A stretch of DNA of 64,000 bases from Candidatus Pantoea soli (GCF_007833795.1 NZ_CP032702.1:1488001-1552000), one strand, 5' to 3'. Positions 28,007 to 39,120 are shown, counted from the stretch's first letter. Made by a program: numbers and translations. Notes: a model not told the origin generated them from the letters alone.

Positions 28007-28700
28007 TACCCCTTTGTTGCAGTGTCGTGACCTGTGCAAACGCTATCAGGAAGGCAGCGTGCAGACCGATGTGCTGCGCAATGTGGCTTTTAGCCTGCAG
28101 CCGGGCGAGCTGACGGCGATTGTCGGCAGCTCCGGCTCCGGCAAAAGTACCTTACTGCATCTGCTGGGTGGTCTGGATGCACCGACCTCCGGCGACGTCG
28201 TGTTTGATGGCAAATCGCTGAATGCCATGTCGTCTGCCGCCAAAGCCGAACTGCGCAACCGTGAGCTGGGCTTTATTTATCAGTTCCATCATCTGCTGCC
28301 CGATTTCAGCGCGCTGGAAAACGTGGCGATGCCGCTGCTGATTGGCAAAACCGGCAAAGCGGAAGCGGCTGACCGCGCACGCCAGATGCTGGCGGCGGTC
28401 GGTCTGGAGAAACGTGCCGCGCACCGTCCTTCAGAGCTCTCCGGCGGCGAGCGGCAGCGCGTGGCGATTGCCCGCGCGCTGGTCAACCGTCCGCGGCTGG
28501 TGATGGCCGATGAGCCCACCGGCAACCTGGATGCACGCAACGCCGATGCCATCTTTGAACTGCTGGGCGAGCTCAACGTGCAGCAGGGCACCGCATTCCT
28601 CGTGGTCACGCACGATTTGCAGCTGGCGAAGCGTCTGAGCCGTCAGATGGAGATGCGCGACGGCCAGCTGAGCGATCGCCTGACGCTGGGAGCGATCTGA
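27999..28700 (+). CDS. lolD: Lipoprotein-releasing ABC transporter ATPase LolD
   Basis: The ATPase of the LolCDE complex. The 233-residue protein has Walker [10 protein letters not shown] at residues 43-51, the signature LSGGE at 147-151 and Walker B LVMADEPT with Asp171/Glu172. [17 protein letters not shown]-loop segment is typical of LolD. It starts inside lolC and shares one base with the lolE start, so the three subunits are co-translated. Confidence 0.97.
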   Translation: MSNTPLLQCRDLCKRYQEGSVQTDVLRNVAFSLQPGELTAIVGSSGSGKSTLLHLLGGLDAPTSGDVVFDGKSLNAMSSAAKAELRNRELGFIYQFHHLLPDFSALENVAMPLLIGKTGKAEAADRARQMLAAVGLEKRAAHRPSELSGGERQRVAIARALVNRPRLVMADEPTGNLDARNADAIFELLGELNVQQGTAFLVVTHDLQLAKRLSRQMEMRDGQLSDRLTLGAI

Positions 28701-29944
28701 TGGCTTCTTCACTCTCTCTGCTGCTGGGGCTGCGCTTCAGCCGCGGACGGCGGCGTGGCGGTATGGTCTCGCTGATTTCGATTATCTCAACCATCGGTAT
28801 CGCGCTGGGCGTGGCGGTGCTGATCATCGGGCTGAGCGCGATGAACGGCTTTGAGCGTGAACTCAACAACCGCATTCTGGCGGTGGTGCCGCATGGCGAA
28901 ATCGAGCCGGTGAATCAGCCTTTCCGCAACTGGCAGCCGCTGATTGCGCCGATTGAGCAGGTGCCGGGCATTGCCGCTGCGGCACCCTATGTTAACTTCA
29001 CCGGTCTGATTGAAAGTGGTGCGCGGCTGCAGGCGCTGCAGGTAAAAGGCGTCGATCCGCAGCAGGAGCCGCGCCTCAGCGCGCTGCCGCACTTTGTTGC
29101 GGGCGATGCGTGGTCGCAGTTTGCCGCCGGTAAGCAGCAGATCATTCTGGGGGGCGGCATTGCCAAATCCCTGAACGTGAAGCAGGGCGACTGGATCACC
29201 ATCATGATCCCCAACAACGACGGCGCGAACAAACTGCTGCAGCCGAAGCGGATTCGCCTGCAGGTCAGCGGCATTCTGCAGCTGAGCGGAATGCTGGATC
29301 ATAGCCTGGCGCTGGTGCCGCTGGCAGATGCGCAGCGTTATCTGGAGTTGGGCGAGAGCGTCAGCGGCATCGCCCTGAAGATGACCGATCCCTTCAAAGC
29401 CCAGAAACTGGTGCGTGATGCCGGTGAGGTGACGCATGCGTATGTCTATATTAAAAGCTGGATTGGCACCTTCGGCTACATGTACCGCGATATCCAGATG
29501 ATTCGCGCCATTATGTATCTGGCGATGGTGCTGGTGATTGGCGTGGCCTGCTTCAACATTGTTTCTACGCTGGTGATGGCGGTAAAAGATAAGAGCAGCG
29601 ACATAGCGGTGCTGCGCACGCTGGGCGCCAAAGATGGCCTGATACGCGCTATTTTCATCTGGTATGGTTTGCTGGCTGGCCTACTGGGCAGCGTCAGCGG
29701 GGTGGTGACAGGCGTGCTGGTGGCGCTTAACCTCACGCCGCTGATGCGCGGCATTGAACACCTGACCGGGCATTCGCTGCTGGCGGGTGATATCTACTTT
29801 ATCGATTTTCTGCCGTCGGAGCTGCACTGGCTGGATGTGGCGATCGTGCTGGCCACCGCGATTGTGCTCAGCCTGCTCGCCAGCTGGTATCCGGCGCGGC
29901 GCGCCAGCCGCATTGACCCGGCCCGCGTGCTCAGCGGCCAGTAA
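28700..29944 (+). CDS. lolE: Lipoprotein-releasing ABC transporter permease LolE
   Basis: The second permease subunit, 414 residues, similar in plan to LolC: N-terminal helix ([22 protein letters not shown]), large periplasmic domain and three C-terminal helices. The [13 protein letters not shown] segment after the first helix is shared with LolC. In the complex LolE is the subunit that takes up the lipoprotein. A strong hairpin follows nine bases after the stop. Confidence 0.97.
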   Translation: MASSLSLLLGLRFSRGRRRGGMVSLISIISTIGIALGVAVLIIGLSAMNGFERELNNRILAVVPHGEIEPVNQPFRNWQPLIAPIEQVPGIAAAAPYVNFTGLIESGARLQALQVKGVDPQQEPRLSALPHFVAGDAWSQFAAGKQQIILGGGIAKSLNVKQGDWITIMIPNNDGANKLLQPKRIRLQVSGILQLSGMLDHSLALVPLADAQRYLELGESVSGIALKMTDPFKAQKLVRDAGEVTHAYVYIKSWIGTFGYMYRDIQMIRAIMYLAMVLVIGVACFNIVSTLVMAVKDKSSDIAVLRTLGAKDGLIRAIFIWYGLLAGLLGSVSGVVTGVLVALNLTPLMRGIEHLTGHSLLAGDIYFIDFLPSELHWLDVAIVLATAIVLSLLASWYPARRASRIDPARVLSGQ

Positions 29945-29953
29945 TGATAATGT

Positions 29954-29983
29954 CGCAGCCGCTTTCGCGGCTGCGCACATTTT
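29954..29983 (+). terminator. Terminator after lolE
   Basis: CGCAGCCGC/GCGGCTGCG (9-bp stem, TTTC loop) followed by CACATTTTC. It separates lolCDE from cobB. Confidence 0.7.
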
Positions 29984-30093
29984 CAGCGTCTGCCGCATGC
30001 AGCTGACATACGCAGCCGCTATTATCGGGACACGCGATTGCCCGACCTGACACCCGAAACACGGCGTTTAACGCCGCCGATTAAGGAGCCTTT

Positions 30094-30927
30094 ATGCGCA
30101 TACAGCGCCGCCGCTTACGACTCGCCCGCGATAAGAAAAACCGCCGCAAAGTGCATCAGCGCTTTCGCCAGCGCATCTTCGAGCGCGACCGCAACGCGGA
30201 ACTCGCTGCGCATCCGCTGCCGCGCGTGGTGGTGCTGACCGGCGCCGGCATCTCTGCAGAGTCCGGTATCCGGACCTTCCGCGCCGCTGACGGCCTGTGG
30301 GAAGAGCACCGGGTGGAAGATGTGGCGACGCCGGAAGGCTTTCGCCGCGATCCGGCGCTGGTGCAGGCATTCTACAATGCGCGACGTCGTCAGCTGCAGC
30401 AGCCGGAAATCCAGCCTAATGCCGCACATAAAGCGCTGGCCGAGCTGGAGCAGGTATTGGGCGATAACTTCCTGCTGGTGACGCAGAACATTGATAATCT
30501 GCACGAACGGGCCGGCAGCGCGCGCGTGCTGCATATGCACGGTGAACTGCTGAAAGTGCGCTGCGAAACCAGCGGGCAGGTGGTGACCTGGACAGAAGAT
30601 GTCAGTGCCGACGATCGCTGTACCTGCTGTCAGTTCCCGTCGCGTCTGCGGCCGCACGTGGTGTGGTTTGGCGAAATGCCGCTGGGCATGGAAGAGATTT
30701 ACCGCGCGATCGAACAGGCCGATCTGTTTATTGCCATCGGCACCTCCGGGCACGTCTATCCGGCGGCGGGCTTTGTTCATGAGGCAAAGCTGCACGGCGC
30801 GCACACCGTCGAGCTGAATCTGGAGCCGAGCCAGGTGGGGAATGAATTTGCCGAAGGGCAGTATGGTTTAGCCAGCGCGGTGGTGCCGGTGTTTGTGCAC
30901 AGCCTCCTGCGCGGCCTGTATAAATAG
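30094..30927 (+). CDS. cobB: NAD-dependent protein deacylase (sirtuin)
   Basis: A class III sirtuin that removes acetyl and succinyl groups from lysines, for example of acetyl-CoA synthetase. The 277-residue protein has an arginine/lysine-rich N-terminal extension (about residues 1-38) as in the long E. coli isoform, then the NAD-binding [24 protein letters not shown] and the catalytic histidine in HMHGELLK (His149). Tyr94 and Arg97 correspond to the pair that mark desuccinylases. The E. coli neighbour nagK, normally between lolE and cobB, is missing. AAGGAGCC precedes the ATG. Confidence 0.96.
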   Translation: MRIQRRRLRLARDKKNRRKVHQRFRQRIFERDRNAELAAHPLPRVVVLTGAGISAESGIRTFRAADGLWEEHRVEDVATPEGFRRDPALVQAFYNARRRQLQQPEIQPNAAHKALAELEQVLGDNFLLVTQNIDNLHERAGSARVLHMHGELLKVRCETSGQVVTWTEDVSADDRCTCCQFPSRLRPHVVWFGEMPLGMEEIYRAIEQADLFIAIGTSGHVYPAAGFVHEAKLHGAHTVELNLEPSQVGNEFAEGQYGLASAVVPVFVHSLLRGLYK

Positions 30928-30945
30928 GGCGCAATTTACCGCGCC

Positions 30946-30974
30946 CTGCGCCGCAGACCGTGCCTGCGGCGCAG
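30946..30974. terminator. Hairpin between convergent cobB and potD
   Basis: CTGCGCCGCAG and CTGCGGCGCAG form an 11-bp perfect stem around a 7-base loop. There is no T-tract on either side. Its place between convergent genes suggests a transcript end. Confidence 0.5.
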
Positions 30975-30982
30975 CCTGCGCG

Positions 30983-32026
30983 TTAGCGACCGGCTTTCAG
31001 CTTCTGGAACAGCGTCTCGTACTGCGTACTGGCGGGCCCCACGTCATTCTGCCACTCTCCCTTTTTCATCACCTCAGGCGGCGGATAGAGCGAAGGATCG
31101 TTTGCCACCTCGGGCGGCAGCAGCTTCTTCGCCGCGAGGTTTGGCGTTGGATAACCGATGGTTTCAGCCACTTTTGCCGCCACGTCCGGCCGCAGCAGGA
31201 AGTTAATCAGCTTCAGCGCACCGGCCTTGTTTTTCGCATTCGCCGGAATCGCCAGGTTATCCATCCAGAAAATCCCGCCTTCTGCCGGCCAGATAACCTG
31301 CAGCGGCGTGCCAGCCTGACGCGCCACGTAAGCTGAGCCGTTCCAGATCATGCCCAGGTTCACTTCGCCTTCCATAAACGGATTACCGGGGTTATCAGAG
31401 TTAAACGCCAGCACGTTTGGCATCAGTTTCTTCAGCTCCTGATACGCAGCCTCAATCTGTTGCGGGTCCTGCGTGTTGCCGGAGTAGCCCAGCTTGCGCA
31501 GCGCCATCTGAAACACCTCACGCGCATCGTCGGTCAGCAGCAGGCTCTGCTTGTACTGCGGTTTCCACAGGTCGGCCCAGCGGGTGATGCTGCTGGCGTC
31601 CACTTCATCCGTATTGACGCCAATGGCGGTTGCGCCCCAGATATAGGGAATGGAATAGTCGTTGTTGGGATCGAAGGGTTTGTTCAGCAGTTCCGGATCG
31701 AGATTGCTGAAGTTACTGAGCTGGGTTTTATCGATCTTCTGCAGCATGCCTTCGTGACGCATTTTTGCCACGAAGTAGGTGGAGGGCACCACCAGATCGT
31801 ACGCGCCATCTTTCCAGGTTTTCAGTTTGGCGTACATGCTCTCGTTGGATTCATAGGTGGAGTAGATCACCTTAATACCGGTCTCTTTGGTGAACTGCTC
31901 CAGCAGGCCCGGCGGGACATACTCTGTCCAGTTATAGAAATAGAGCGTGTTGCTGTCATCGGCCTGAACGCTCTGCATGCTCAGTGCCAGCGCCCCAGCC
32001 GCCAGCCAGTGAGACCACGTTTTCAT
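30983..32026 (-). CDS. potD: Spermidine/putrescine-binding periplasmic protein
   Basis: The solute-binding protein of the spermidine-preferential PotABCD importer. The 347-residue precursor has a signal peptide (MKTWSHWLAAGALALSMQSV, cleaved about after Ala22) followed by LYFYNWTEYVPPGLLEQF, the conserved first strand of the binding fold; Trp and Asp residues that line the polyamine pocket are kept (TYFVAKMRHEGML, FWMDNLAIP). It is the last gene of the operon, 10 bases after potC. Confidence 0.96.
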   Translation of the reverse strand: MKTWSHWLAAGALALSMQSVQADDSNTLYFYNWTEYVPPGLLEQFTKETGIKVIYSTYESNESMYAKLKTWKDGAYDLVVPSTYFVAKMRHEGMLQKIDKTQLSNFSNLDPELLNKPFDPNNDYSIPYIWGATAIGVNTDEVDASSITRWADLWKPQYKQSLLLTDDAREVFQMALRKLGYSGNTQDPQQIEAAYQELKKLMPNVLAFNSDNPGNPFMEGEVNLGMIWNGSAYVARQAGTPLQVIWPAEGGIFWMDNLAIPANAKNKAGALKLINFLLRPDVAAKVAETIGYPTPNLAAKKLLPPEVANDPSLYPPPEVMKKGEWQNDVGPASTQYETLFQKLKAGR

Positions 32027-32036
32027 CGGTTATCCT

Positions 32037-32807
32037 CTATTTGGTTTTATCACGGAGCAACAGCTGACTGGCCGCTACCAGCAGCAGCGACAGCAGCAGC
32101 AAAATGGTCGCCAGCGCGTTCACCTCCGGTGATACGCCCACTTTGACCATGGAGTAAATTTTCAGTGGCAGAATCTCAAAGGTGGGGCCGGTGACAAACG
32201 ACGACACCACCACGTCATCCATCGACAGGGTGAAGCTCAGCAGCCAGCCCGCCGCGACCGCCGGCAGCGCCAGCGGCAGCAGGATTTTGCGCAGAATGGT
32301 CACTTCGCTGGCCCCCAGATCTTTCGCGGCTTCCAGCATGCGCACATCAAAACCTTTCAGGCGCGAGTAAACGGTGATCACCACAAACGGCAGGCAGAAC
32401 GTAATGTGCGACAGCAGCAGCGACCAGAAGCCGAGCGAGATGCCCAGCAGCATAAACAGCACCAGCAGCGAAATGGCCATCACGATATCCGGCGACATCA
32501 TCACCACAAACAGCATGCCGCTGACAAAAGGTTTGCCGCGGAAGCGATAGCGGTAGAGGGCTACCGCCGTCAGCGATCCAATCAGCGTGGCGCAGCTGGC
32601 GGAGAGTACGCCCATGATCAGCGAGTGCTGCGCGGCCTGAATCAGGCTATCGTTGTTCACCAGCAGGCGATACCACTGCGTGCTGAAGCCCTGCCAGTTA
32701 ATGCCAAAGCGCGAGGCGTTAAAGGAATTCACGATCAGAATCAGGATCGGAATATAGAACCAGGCGTAAATCACGGCCATAAAGCCGCCGCGTACCAGAC
32801 GCATCAT
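32037..32807 (-). CDS. potC: Spermidine/putrescine ABC transporter permease PotC
   Basis: A 256-residue inner-membrane permease with about six membrane helices and the EAA motif (LEAAKDLGASEVTILRKILLP), which contacts the ATPase. The two adjacent ATG codons (32807, 32804) overlap the potB stop in an ATGA manner. It is slightly shorter at the C-terminus than in E. coli. Confidence 0.95.
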   Translation of the reverse strand: MMRLVRGGFMAVIYAWFYIPILILIVNSFNASRFGINWQGFSTQWYRLLVNNDSLIQAAQHSLIMGVLSASCATLIGSLTAVALYRYRFRGKPFVSGMLFVVMMSPDIVMAISLLVLFMLLGISLGFWSLLLSHITFCLPFVVITVYSRLKGFDVRMLEAAKDLGASEVTILRKILLPLALPAVAAGWLLSFTLSMDDVVVSSFVTGPTFEILPLKIYSMVKVGVSPEVNALATILLLLSLLLVAASQLLLRDKTK

Positions 32808-33664
32808 TGCAGCTCCATTTTACGGTTCAGCAGCCGCGCCGCGCGCCAGTAGACCAGCAGCATCAGCCCCATCAGCAACGTCATTACGATGCTGGTGGCG
32901 GCGCCGAACGGCCAGTCGCGGATGTTCAGGAACTGGCTTTTGATGACGTTACCAATCAGCAGATTTTTTGCACCGCCCATCAGATCCGCCACGTAAAACA
33001 GCCCCATCGCCGGAATGAATACCAGCAGGCAGCCGGCGACGATCCCCGGCATGGTCAGCGGCAGGATGATGCGCACCAGCCGCTGCAGCGGACTGGCGCC
33101 CAGATCGCGCGCCGCTTCCAGACAGGATTTATCCAGCTTTTCCAGGCTGGAGTAGAGCGGCAGCACCATAAACGGCAGCAGAATGTAGATCAGCCCCAGG
33201 ATCACCGCTTCCGGCGTGAACATAATACGGAACGGTTTATCGATCACCCCCAGCCACAGCAGGCTTTCGTTGAGCCAGCCGCGGGTGCTGAGGAAGATTT
33301 TCAGGCCGTAAATGCGAATCAGCGAGTTGGTCCAGAACGGCACAATCAGCAGAAACAGCATCAGCGGACGGATCCGTGCCGGCAGTCGCGTCAGGCACCA
33401 GGCAAACGGGTAGCCCAGCAGCAGACAGCACAGCGTGGCGATGAACGCCATGTTCAGCGAGTGCAGCAGCACGTCCGCATACAGCGGATCGAGCAGGCGG
33501 CTGTAGTTGCTGAGGGTAAAGACCAGACTGACGAAGTGCGCGTCGTCGCGCGTCAGGAAACTGGTGACGATGATCATCAGGTTCGGCAGCAGCACAAACA
33601 GCGCCAGCCAGCCGACAATCAGCGCCACAATGGCATGCTGCAGACGATTACGCATCCGTTTCAT
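32804..33664 (-). CDS. potB: Spermidine/putrescine ABC transporter permease PotB
   Basis: A 286-residue permease with about six membrane helices and an EAA loop ([21 protein letters not shown]). It pairs with PotC to form the channel. The start overlaps potA by 17 bases. The region [15 protein letters not shown], conserved in PotB, is present. Confidence 0.95.
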   Translation of the reverse strand: MKRMRNRLQHAIVALIVGWLALFVLLPNLMIIVTSFLTRDDAHFVSLVFTLSNYSRLLDPLYADVLLHSLNMAFIATLCCLLLGYPFAWCLTRLPARIRPLMLFLLIVPFWTNSLIRIYGLKIFLSTRGWLNESLLWLGVIDKPFRIMFTPEAVILGLIYILLPFMVLPLYSSLEKLDKSCLEAARDLGASPLQRLVRIILPLTMPGIVAGCLLVFIPAMGLFYVADLMGGAKNLLIGNVIKSQFLNIRDWPFGAATSIVMTLLMGLMLLVYWRAARLLNRKMELQ

Positions 33665-34772
33665 ACGGCAGCACCACCTCCCATTCCGGCACCCAGCTCA
33701 CCGCCATTTTCTGGTTGAGCGAGTGATCCACATCCGGATCGTCCTCATTAAAGAACTCGCTGACCGTCAGCAGCTTGCCGTTTTCCAGCTCGACGGTGGA
33801 TTCCAGCGTCATGCCTTTGTAGTTGCGCTCGCGCACGTAGCCGATAAAGCTGTCGCTGCGGCTGTCATGCGCCAGCTCCTTCACCCGCAGATCTTCCGGG
33901 CGCAGCAGCACGTGCAGCCTGTCGCCCGGCTGAACCGGGAAGGTGCAGTGAATGTCGCATTCACGGCCTTCCACCCGGGCGCGTACCGCTGGCGCATGGC
34001 GGCTGTCGAGCACTTCAGCGTCAAATACGTTGATTTCGCCAATAAAGCGCGCCACAAACAGGTTAGCCGGTTCTTCGTAAATCTCACGCGGCGTGCCGTC
34101 CTGCTCAATGCGGCCGTCGCGCATGACCACGATGCGATCGGACATGGTCAGGGCCTCTTCCTGATCGTGCGTGACGAACACAAAGGTGATGCCCAGACGG
34201 CGCTGCAGGGCTTTCAGCTCGTTCTGCATCTGCCGGCGCAGCTTGTAATCCAGCGCGGAGAGAGACTCATCCAGCAGCAGCACTTTCGGCCGGTTAACCA
34301 CGGCGCGCGCAATCGCCACGCGCTGCTGCTGTCCGCCGGACAGCTGGTGCGGACGGCGGTCGGCAAAACGCTCCAGCTGCACCATGGCCAGCGCCTCGTT
34401 GACGCGCCGGGTGATATCAGCAGCCGGGGTTTTCTGCATACGCAGCCCGAAGGCGACATTATCGAATACCGACATGTGCGGAAACAGCGCATAGCTCTGG
34501 AACACGGTGTTGATGTGGCGGTGCTCCGCCGGGGTGTCGGTAATATCGCTGTCATCCAGCAGGATACGGCCGCTGTCGGCCTGCTCCAGCCCGGCGATCA
34601 GGCGCAGAATGGTGGTTTTACCACAGCCGGAGGGGCCAAGCAGCGTAATGAATTCACCGTGACCAATGGTCAGGTCAAAGGCCGAGATGATGGTTTTGCC
34701 ATCAAAAGCTTTACTGATGCCAGAAAGCGTAACCAGCGCCTGTTGCGCGCATGTTTGCGTCATTTTAGTCAC
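33648..34772 (-). CDS. potA: Spermidine/putrescine ABC transporter ATPase PotA
   Basis: The 374-residue ATPase of the importer, with Walker [10 protein letters not shown] (residues 46-54), signature LSGGQQQR, Walker [11 protein letters not shown] and a C-terminal regulatory TOBE domain (about residues 290-370). It heads the potABCD operon. The 291-base gap to the divergent pepT contains both promoters; I see no clear regulator site in it. Confidence 0.96.
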   Translation of the reverse strand: MTKMTQTCAQQALVTLSGISKAFDGKTIISAFDLTIGHGEFITLLGPSGCGKTTILRLIAGLEQADSGRILLDDSDITDTPAEHRHINTVFQSYALFPHMSVFDNVAFGLRMQKTPAADITRRVNEALAMVQLERFADRRPHQLSGGQQQRVAIARAVVNRPKVLLLDESLSALDYKLRRQMQNELKALQRRLGITFVFVTHDQEEALTMSDRIVVMRDGRIEQDGTPREIYEEPANLFVARFIGEINVFDAEVLDSRHAPAVRARVEGRECDIHCTFPVQPGDRLHVLLRPEDLRVKELAHDSRSDSFIGYVRERNYKGMTLESTVELENGKLLTVSEFFNEDDPDVDHSLNQKMAVSWVPEWEVVLPYETDA

Positions 34773-35063
34773 TCAGTCTGAGGAAAATCTGGTTACAGCA
34801 TAGCCGCCTGCGAGCGGGTGCTGTGATGAAGGGCGCGATAATACCGCAAAAATGCGTCAATGCCATGTTCAGCGGCGGAATAACCTTGAAAAGTCTGCAA
34901 ATAGCTGGAGTATGCTCAGCGGGCAAGCCGGACAGAAGGCGACGTGACCGATTTCCGGCGCGCAATCACGCTGCGCGGACTAACCTGAAAGATAATGATT
35001 TGACGCAACATGGCGGTCATCGCCCGCCATGATAATGACGCAGGTACTTCAGAGGGATGACAA

Positions 35064-36293
35064 ATGGATCAATTACTTGAGCGTTTTCTCAGTTACGTGG
35101 CAGTGGAAACCCAGTCAAAACCTCAGGCGCGACAGGTGCCGAGCAGTGAAGGGCAGTGGACGCTGGCGCGTCAGCTGCAGGAAGAGTTAATCGCGCTGGG
35201 CTTCGTGGATGTCTCGCTGAGCGACCACTGCTGCGTGATGGGCACGCTGCCCGCCAATGTGGACTGGCCGACGCCGGTGATCGGTTTTATATCCCATATG
35301 GATACCTCACCGGATTTCACCGCCAGAAATGTGAATCCGCAGATTATTGAAAACTATCGCGGCGGCGACATTGCGCTTGGTAACGGTGACGAGGTGCTGT
35401 CGCCGGTGATGTTCCCGATTCTGCATCAGATGATCGGGCACACGCTGATCACCACCGATGGCAAAACCCTGCTGGGTGCCGATGATAAAGCCGGTATTGC
35501 GGAGATCATGACGGCGATGGCGCGGCTGGCGCAGGGCGATATCCCGCACGGTGCCATCCGCGTGGCCTTTACGCCGGATGAAGAGATCGGACGCGGAACC
35601 GCGCATTTTGATGTAGAAGGCTTTGCCGCCGACTGGGCCTACACGCTGGACGGCAGCGATCTGGGGGAGTTTGAGTTTGAAAACTTCAATGCCGCCACCG
35701 CCATCGTGAAGATCGTGGGCAATAACGTGCATCCCGGCAGTGCAAAAAACGTGATGGTGAACGCGCTGGATCTGGCGATGCGTTTCCACAGCGAAATCCC
35801 GGCGCAGGAGAAGCCGCAGTTTACCGATGGCTATGAAGGCTTCTTTCATCTGCACACCATCAAGGGCAGCGTTGAGCATGCGGAGCTGATGTACCTGATC
35901 CGCGACTTTGACGCCGATAACTACGCGCGCCGTAAACAGCAGCTGCAGGAGATTGGGCAGCGCGTCAGCAAAGGGCTGCACGCTGAGTGTTCGGTAAGCG
36001 TCGAAATCAGCGACAGCTACCGCAACATGCGTGAGAAAGTGGAGCCGCATCCGCACATTATTGAGCTGGCGCTGCAGGCGATGCGCGATTGCGGTATCGA
36101 ACCAAAAGTGAAACCGATTCGTGGCGGCACGGACGGCTCTGCGCTGTCATGGAAAGGCCTGCCGTGCCCGAATCTGTTTACAGGCGGCTATAACTACCAC
36201 GGTAAGCATGAGTTCGCCTCACTGAACGTGATGACGCAGGCGGTCGAGGTGATTGTGCGGTTGTCTGCGCTGGCGGCAGAAAAGAAAGCGTAA
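35064..36293 (+). CDS. pepT: Tripeptide aminopeptidase (peptidase T)
   Basis: A zinc-dependent M20 peptidase that removes the N-terminal residue from tripeptides. The 409-residue protein carries the metal ligands His78 and Asp80 in SHMDTSPD, Asp140 in GADDKAG, the catalytic Glu173-Glu174 pair in TPDEEIGRG, and the C-terminal HGKHEFAS ligand. An AGAGGGATG leader precedes the start. In E. coli and Salmonella pepT is activated by FNR; no perfect FNR box is visible here. Confidence 0.96.
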   Translation: MDQLLERFLSYVAVETQSKPQARQVPSSEGQWTLARQLQEELIALGFVDVSLSDHCCVMGTLPANVDWPTPVIGFISHMDTSPDFTARNVNPQIIENYRGGDIALGNGDEVLSPVMFPILHQMIGHTLITTDGKTLLGADDKAGIAEIMTAMARLAQGDIPHGAIRVAFTPDEEIGRGTAHFDVEGFAADWAYTLDGSDLGEFEFENFNAATAIVKIVGNNVHPGSAKNVMVNALDLAMRFHSEIPAQEKPQFTDGYEGFFHLHTIKGSVEHAELMYLIRDFDADNYARRKQQLQEIGQRVSKGLHAECSVSVEISDSYRNMREKVEPHPHIIELALQAMRDCGIEPKVKPIRGGTDGSALSWKGLPCPNLFTGGYNYHGKHEFASLNVMTQAVEVIVRLSALAAEKKA

Positions 36294-36297
36294 CGCC

Positions 36298-36319
36298 ACT
36301 GCCTGCTGCGGCAGGCGGT
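36298..36319 (+). terminator. Hairpin after pepT
   Basis: ACTGCCTGC/GCAGGCGGT stem (9 pairs including one G-T, TGCG loop) starts 5 bases after the pepT stop. There is no T-tract, so termination is only probable. Confidence 0.45.
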
Positions 36320-36447
36320 GATAACGGCTGGGTGCAAACAGCGGTGCCGCATTGCGCTATGGCGGACGGGCGGCGCGAAGCGGCGCCTGGCCTGCGCGCT
36401 GTGTCAGTGACGGGATAAAAATGATTGGGTAACGCGATCCGGCGATG

Positions 36448-36469
36448 ACGCAGGGGCAAGCCCCTGCGT
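36448..36469 (-). terminator. Hairpin after roxA
   Basis: ACGCAGGGG/CCCCTGCGT is a perfect 9-bp stem with a CAAG loop, 10 bases beyond the roxA stop. No T-tract follows on the minus strand. It lies between two convergent genes. Confidence 0.45.
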
Positions 36470-36478
36470 TGTAAAGGC

Positions 36479-37600
36479 TTAATCGGCGAAGAACCAGTAG
36501 CCGCTGTTGACCAGCGCAGCCAACTGGGCCAGCAGCGACGGATCGTCCAGCGCGTCACCGAAATCGGCCAGCGTCAGGACATGTTTGTGCGCCAGCGCCG
36601 CCAGGACATCCGGCTGGCTGCAGGCCACGCGCTCGCCGTTGACAAACACCGCCTCACCCAGCGTCAGCACGCGCAGGCCGCCGAGGCGCGTCAGGGCATC
36701 GCCCTGCTGCAGGGCATCATAAATTTCATCCGGCTGATAAGGCGGTTCCGGCGGGGCAATATCCAGCTCGTGGCGCGACTGGGAAATAAACTCGCCAAAC
36801 CACTGGGTAAACTGCTCTGGCTGGTTGATGACATCCAGCATCACCTGACGAATCCCTTCCACTTCAGACGGCAGAATCTGCGACGGGCATTCGCGCGCCG
36901 GCACATCCGGATCGCTGTAGCGATGGCTGCCCAGTTCGTGCGCCAGCATATAATCGGCGAAGCCGCTGATCAGTTCGCGACCATTGGGGGCGCGGAAGCC
37001 CACCGAGTAGTTGAGCGCGTTTTCCAGCGAGTAGCCTTCGTGCGGGAAACCCGGTGGAATATAGAGAATGTCGCCCGGCTCCATCTCTTCATCAATGATG
37101 GCGTCAAACGGTTCAACCTGCAGCAGGTCCGGGTGCGGGCAGTGCTGTTTCAGGGCCACTTTTTCCCCCACACGCCAGCGCCGGCGGCCGGTGCCCTGAA
37201 TAATAAACACGTCATACTGGTCAAAATGCGGGCCGACGCCGCCGCCGGGTACGGCGAAAGAGATCATCAGATCGTCAATGCGCCAGTCCGGCAGAAAGCG
37301 GAACGGGCGCATCAGCGCTGCAGAGGCTTCATGCCAGTGGTTCACCGCCTGCACCAGCAGCGACCAGTTGCTTTCACCCAGGTGATCGTAGCTTTCAAAC
37401 GGGCCATGACTGACCTGCCATTTGCCGTTCTGATGGCTGACCAGGCGGCTGTCCACCTCGTTTTCCATTGCCAGGCCGGCCAGCTCGTCAGGCGAGATAG
37501 GATCAATGAAGTTTTTAAAACCGCGCTTGAGCACCACCGGGCGTTTTTGCCAGTAGCGCTGAATAAAGTCGGGCCAGTTGATATCGAGCTGATAATCCAT
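36479..37600 (-). CDS. roxA: Ribosomal protein L16 arginine hydroxylase (JmjC)
   Basis: A 2-oxoglutarate/iron oxygenase (YcfD) that hydroxylates an arginine of ribosomal protein L16. The 373-residue protein has the iron-binding HxD pair His125/Asp127 in PHFDQYD and the distal His187 in PPGFPHEGY, the same spacing as the E. coli enzyme, followed by the C-terminal dimerisation and winged-helix region. It lies between pepT (convergent) and phoQ on the same strand. Confidence 0.95.
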   Translation of the reverse strand: MDYQLDINWPDFIQRYWQKRPVVLKRGFKNFIDPISPDELAGLAMENEVDSRLVSHQNGKWQVSHGPFESYDHLGESNWSLLVQAVNHWHEASAALMRPFRFLPDWRIDDLMISFAVPGGGVGPHFDQYDVFIIQGTGRRRWRVGEKVALKQHCPHPDLLQVEPFDAIIDEEMEPGDILYIPPGFPHEGYSLENALNYSVGFRAPNGRELISGFADYMLAHELGSHRYSDPDVPARECPSQILPSEVEGIRQVMLDVINQPEQFTQWFGEFISQSRHELDIAPPEPPYQPDEIYDALQQGDALTRLGGLRVLTLGEAVFVNGERVACSQPDVLAALAHKHVLTLADFGDALDDPSLLAQLAALVNSGYWFFAD

Positions 37601-37656
37601 ACGAGGGTTCCGGTTGGGGCATAATTGCTGGCAAGTATAACAGCCCGCACGGCGTT

Positions 37657-39117
37657 CTACTCGCGGTGATGTTCAACTTCCTGGCGCTGAAAGATCACCT
37701 CCATGCGCGCGCCGCCCAGCGGGCTGGTTGAGGCGATGACCTGGCCTGCATACTGCTCAAGAATATCGCGCACCACCGCCAGCCCCAGCCCCTGACCGGG
37801 ACGCAGCGTATCGGCGCGCTGGCCGCGCACGAAAATCAGATCGCGTTTGCTTTCCGGGATGCCGGGGCCGTCATCATCAATAAACAGATGCAGCGCCTTG
37901 TCGGTCTGGCGTGCGCTGACCTCAATGAACTCAAGGCAGTATTTACAGGCGTTATCCAGCACGTTGCCCAGCACTTCCATAAAATCGTTTTGATCGCCGA
38001 TAAAGGTCAGCTCAGGCGAAATATCCAGCGTGATCTCTACGCCCTTACGCTGATACACCTTGTTGAGCGCCGAGCAGAGGCTATCCAGCAGCGCCGACAC
38101 CGAATGCAGATCGCGCTGCAGCGGGTTGTGATCGGCCTGCATGCTGGCACGGTGCAGGTAGTAACCAATCTGCTGCGAGATGCGGCTAATCTGTTCCAGC
38201 ATCACCGGCTCCGCCTGTTCCACCGTCAGCTCTTTACCGCTGCGCAGCGAACGCAGCGTGCTTTGCAGCACGGCCAGCGGCGTTTTCAGGCTGTGCGTCA
38301 GGTCAGAAAGGGTGGTGCGGTAACGGGTATAGCGCTGGCGCTCGTTGGTCAGCAGCAGGTTCAGGTTGCGCACCAGGCTGCGCAGCTCCTGCGGCGGATT
38401 ATCGTCCAGGCTTTCGCGGTGGCCCACCTCCAGCTCGCGCACCTGCGCGGTCAGCGTCCCAATCGGCCGCAGGCTCCAGTGCGCGGCCAGCCACAGCAGC
38501 GGGATCACCAGCAGCAGGTTGGCGGCCAGCACATAGCTGAACCACGACCAGACCACGTCAGAGTGCTGCAGCTCCTGCGGAATCGAGTCCACCACCACAA
38601 TGGTCAGCGCGGGCAGGTTGGTGGTGGCGTCGTAGCGGTTTACCGCCACCGAGTGGGTAAAGGTATCGTTGCTGTCGCTGTCCAGCGCGTGCAGCCGCTG
38701 CTGCGCCTGCGGGTTGTTGCCCATAGCCGCCATACTGGTGCGATTACTGGTATCAATCTCATAGAAATCCGGCTTCAGCAGCCATTCGCGGCGGATATTT
38801 TTCCGGATTTCCGGCACGTCACGCTGCTGCCACAGCAGCTTGCCGCGCTCGTCGTAGATAAACACCAGCGTCGGGAAATTCAGCGTCATGCGCTCCGGCT
38901 GGGCGATGCTGAGCTTGTTATCTTTCCACTGGGCAAGGGTGAAGAACAGGTTGCTCTCACCGCGCAGCACGCGATAGGTGTTTTTATCGAAGCTGACAAC
39001 ATAGCCAATCACCGCCACCATGCCGTATGAGAGCGACAGAAAGAGCACGATGGCTGCCGTTGCCAGCAGAAAACGGGCGCGCAGGGAGAAGGGGCGCTGA
39101 CGGCGAAACCAGTTCAT
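37657..39117 (-). CDS. phoQ: Sensor histidine kinase PhoQ
   Basis: Inner-membrane sensor of low magnesium, acid pH and cationic peptides. The 486-residue protein has two membrane helices (about 16-38 and 191-213), a periplasmic sensor domain between them, a HAMP domain, the autophosphorylated His275 in [10 protein letters not shown] and an ATPase with [10 protein letters not shown] and GPGIP. The membrane-facing acidic patch, EDDDDAE in E. coli, is reduced here to DSDSND (146-151). The phoQ start is 3 bases after the phoP stop. Confidence 0.96.
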   Translation of the reverse strand: MNWFRRQRPFSLRARFLLATAAIVLFLSLSYGMVAVIGYVVSFDKNTYRVLRGESNLFFTLAQWKDNKLSIAQPERMTLNFPTLVFIYDERGKLLWQQRDVPEIRKNIRREWLLKPDFYEIDTSNRTSMAAMGNNPQAQQRLHALDSDSNDTFTHSVAVNRYDATTNLPALTIVVVDSIPQELQHSDVVWSWFSYVLAANLLLVIPLLWLAAHWSLRPIGTLTAQVRELEVGHRESLDDNPPQELRSLVRNLNLLLTNERQRYTRYRTTLSDLTHSLKTPLAVLQSTLRSLRSGKELTVEQAEPVMLEQISRISQQIGYYLHRASMQADHNPLQRDLHSVSALLDSLCSALNKVYQRKGVEITLDISPELTFIGDQNDFMEVLGNVLDNACKYCLEFIEVSARQTDKALHLFIDDDGPGIPESKRDLIFVRGQRADTLRPGQGLGLAVVRDILEQYAGQVIASTSPLGGARMEVIFQRQEVEHHRE

Positions 39118-39120
39118 GAA

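Noticed and set aside
34773..35063. An FNR site for pepT
   Set aside because: pepT is FNR-activated in Salmonella and E. coli, but only weak TTGAC half-sites are visible in this gap, not a TTGAT-N4-ATCAA palindrome.
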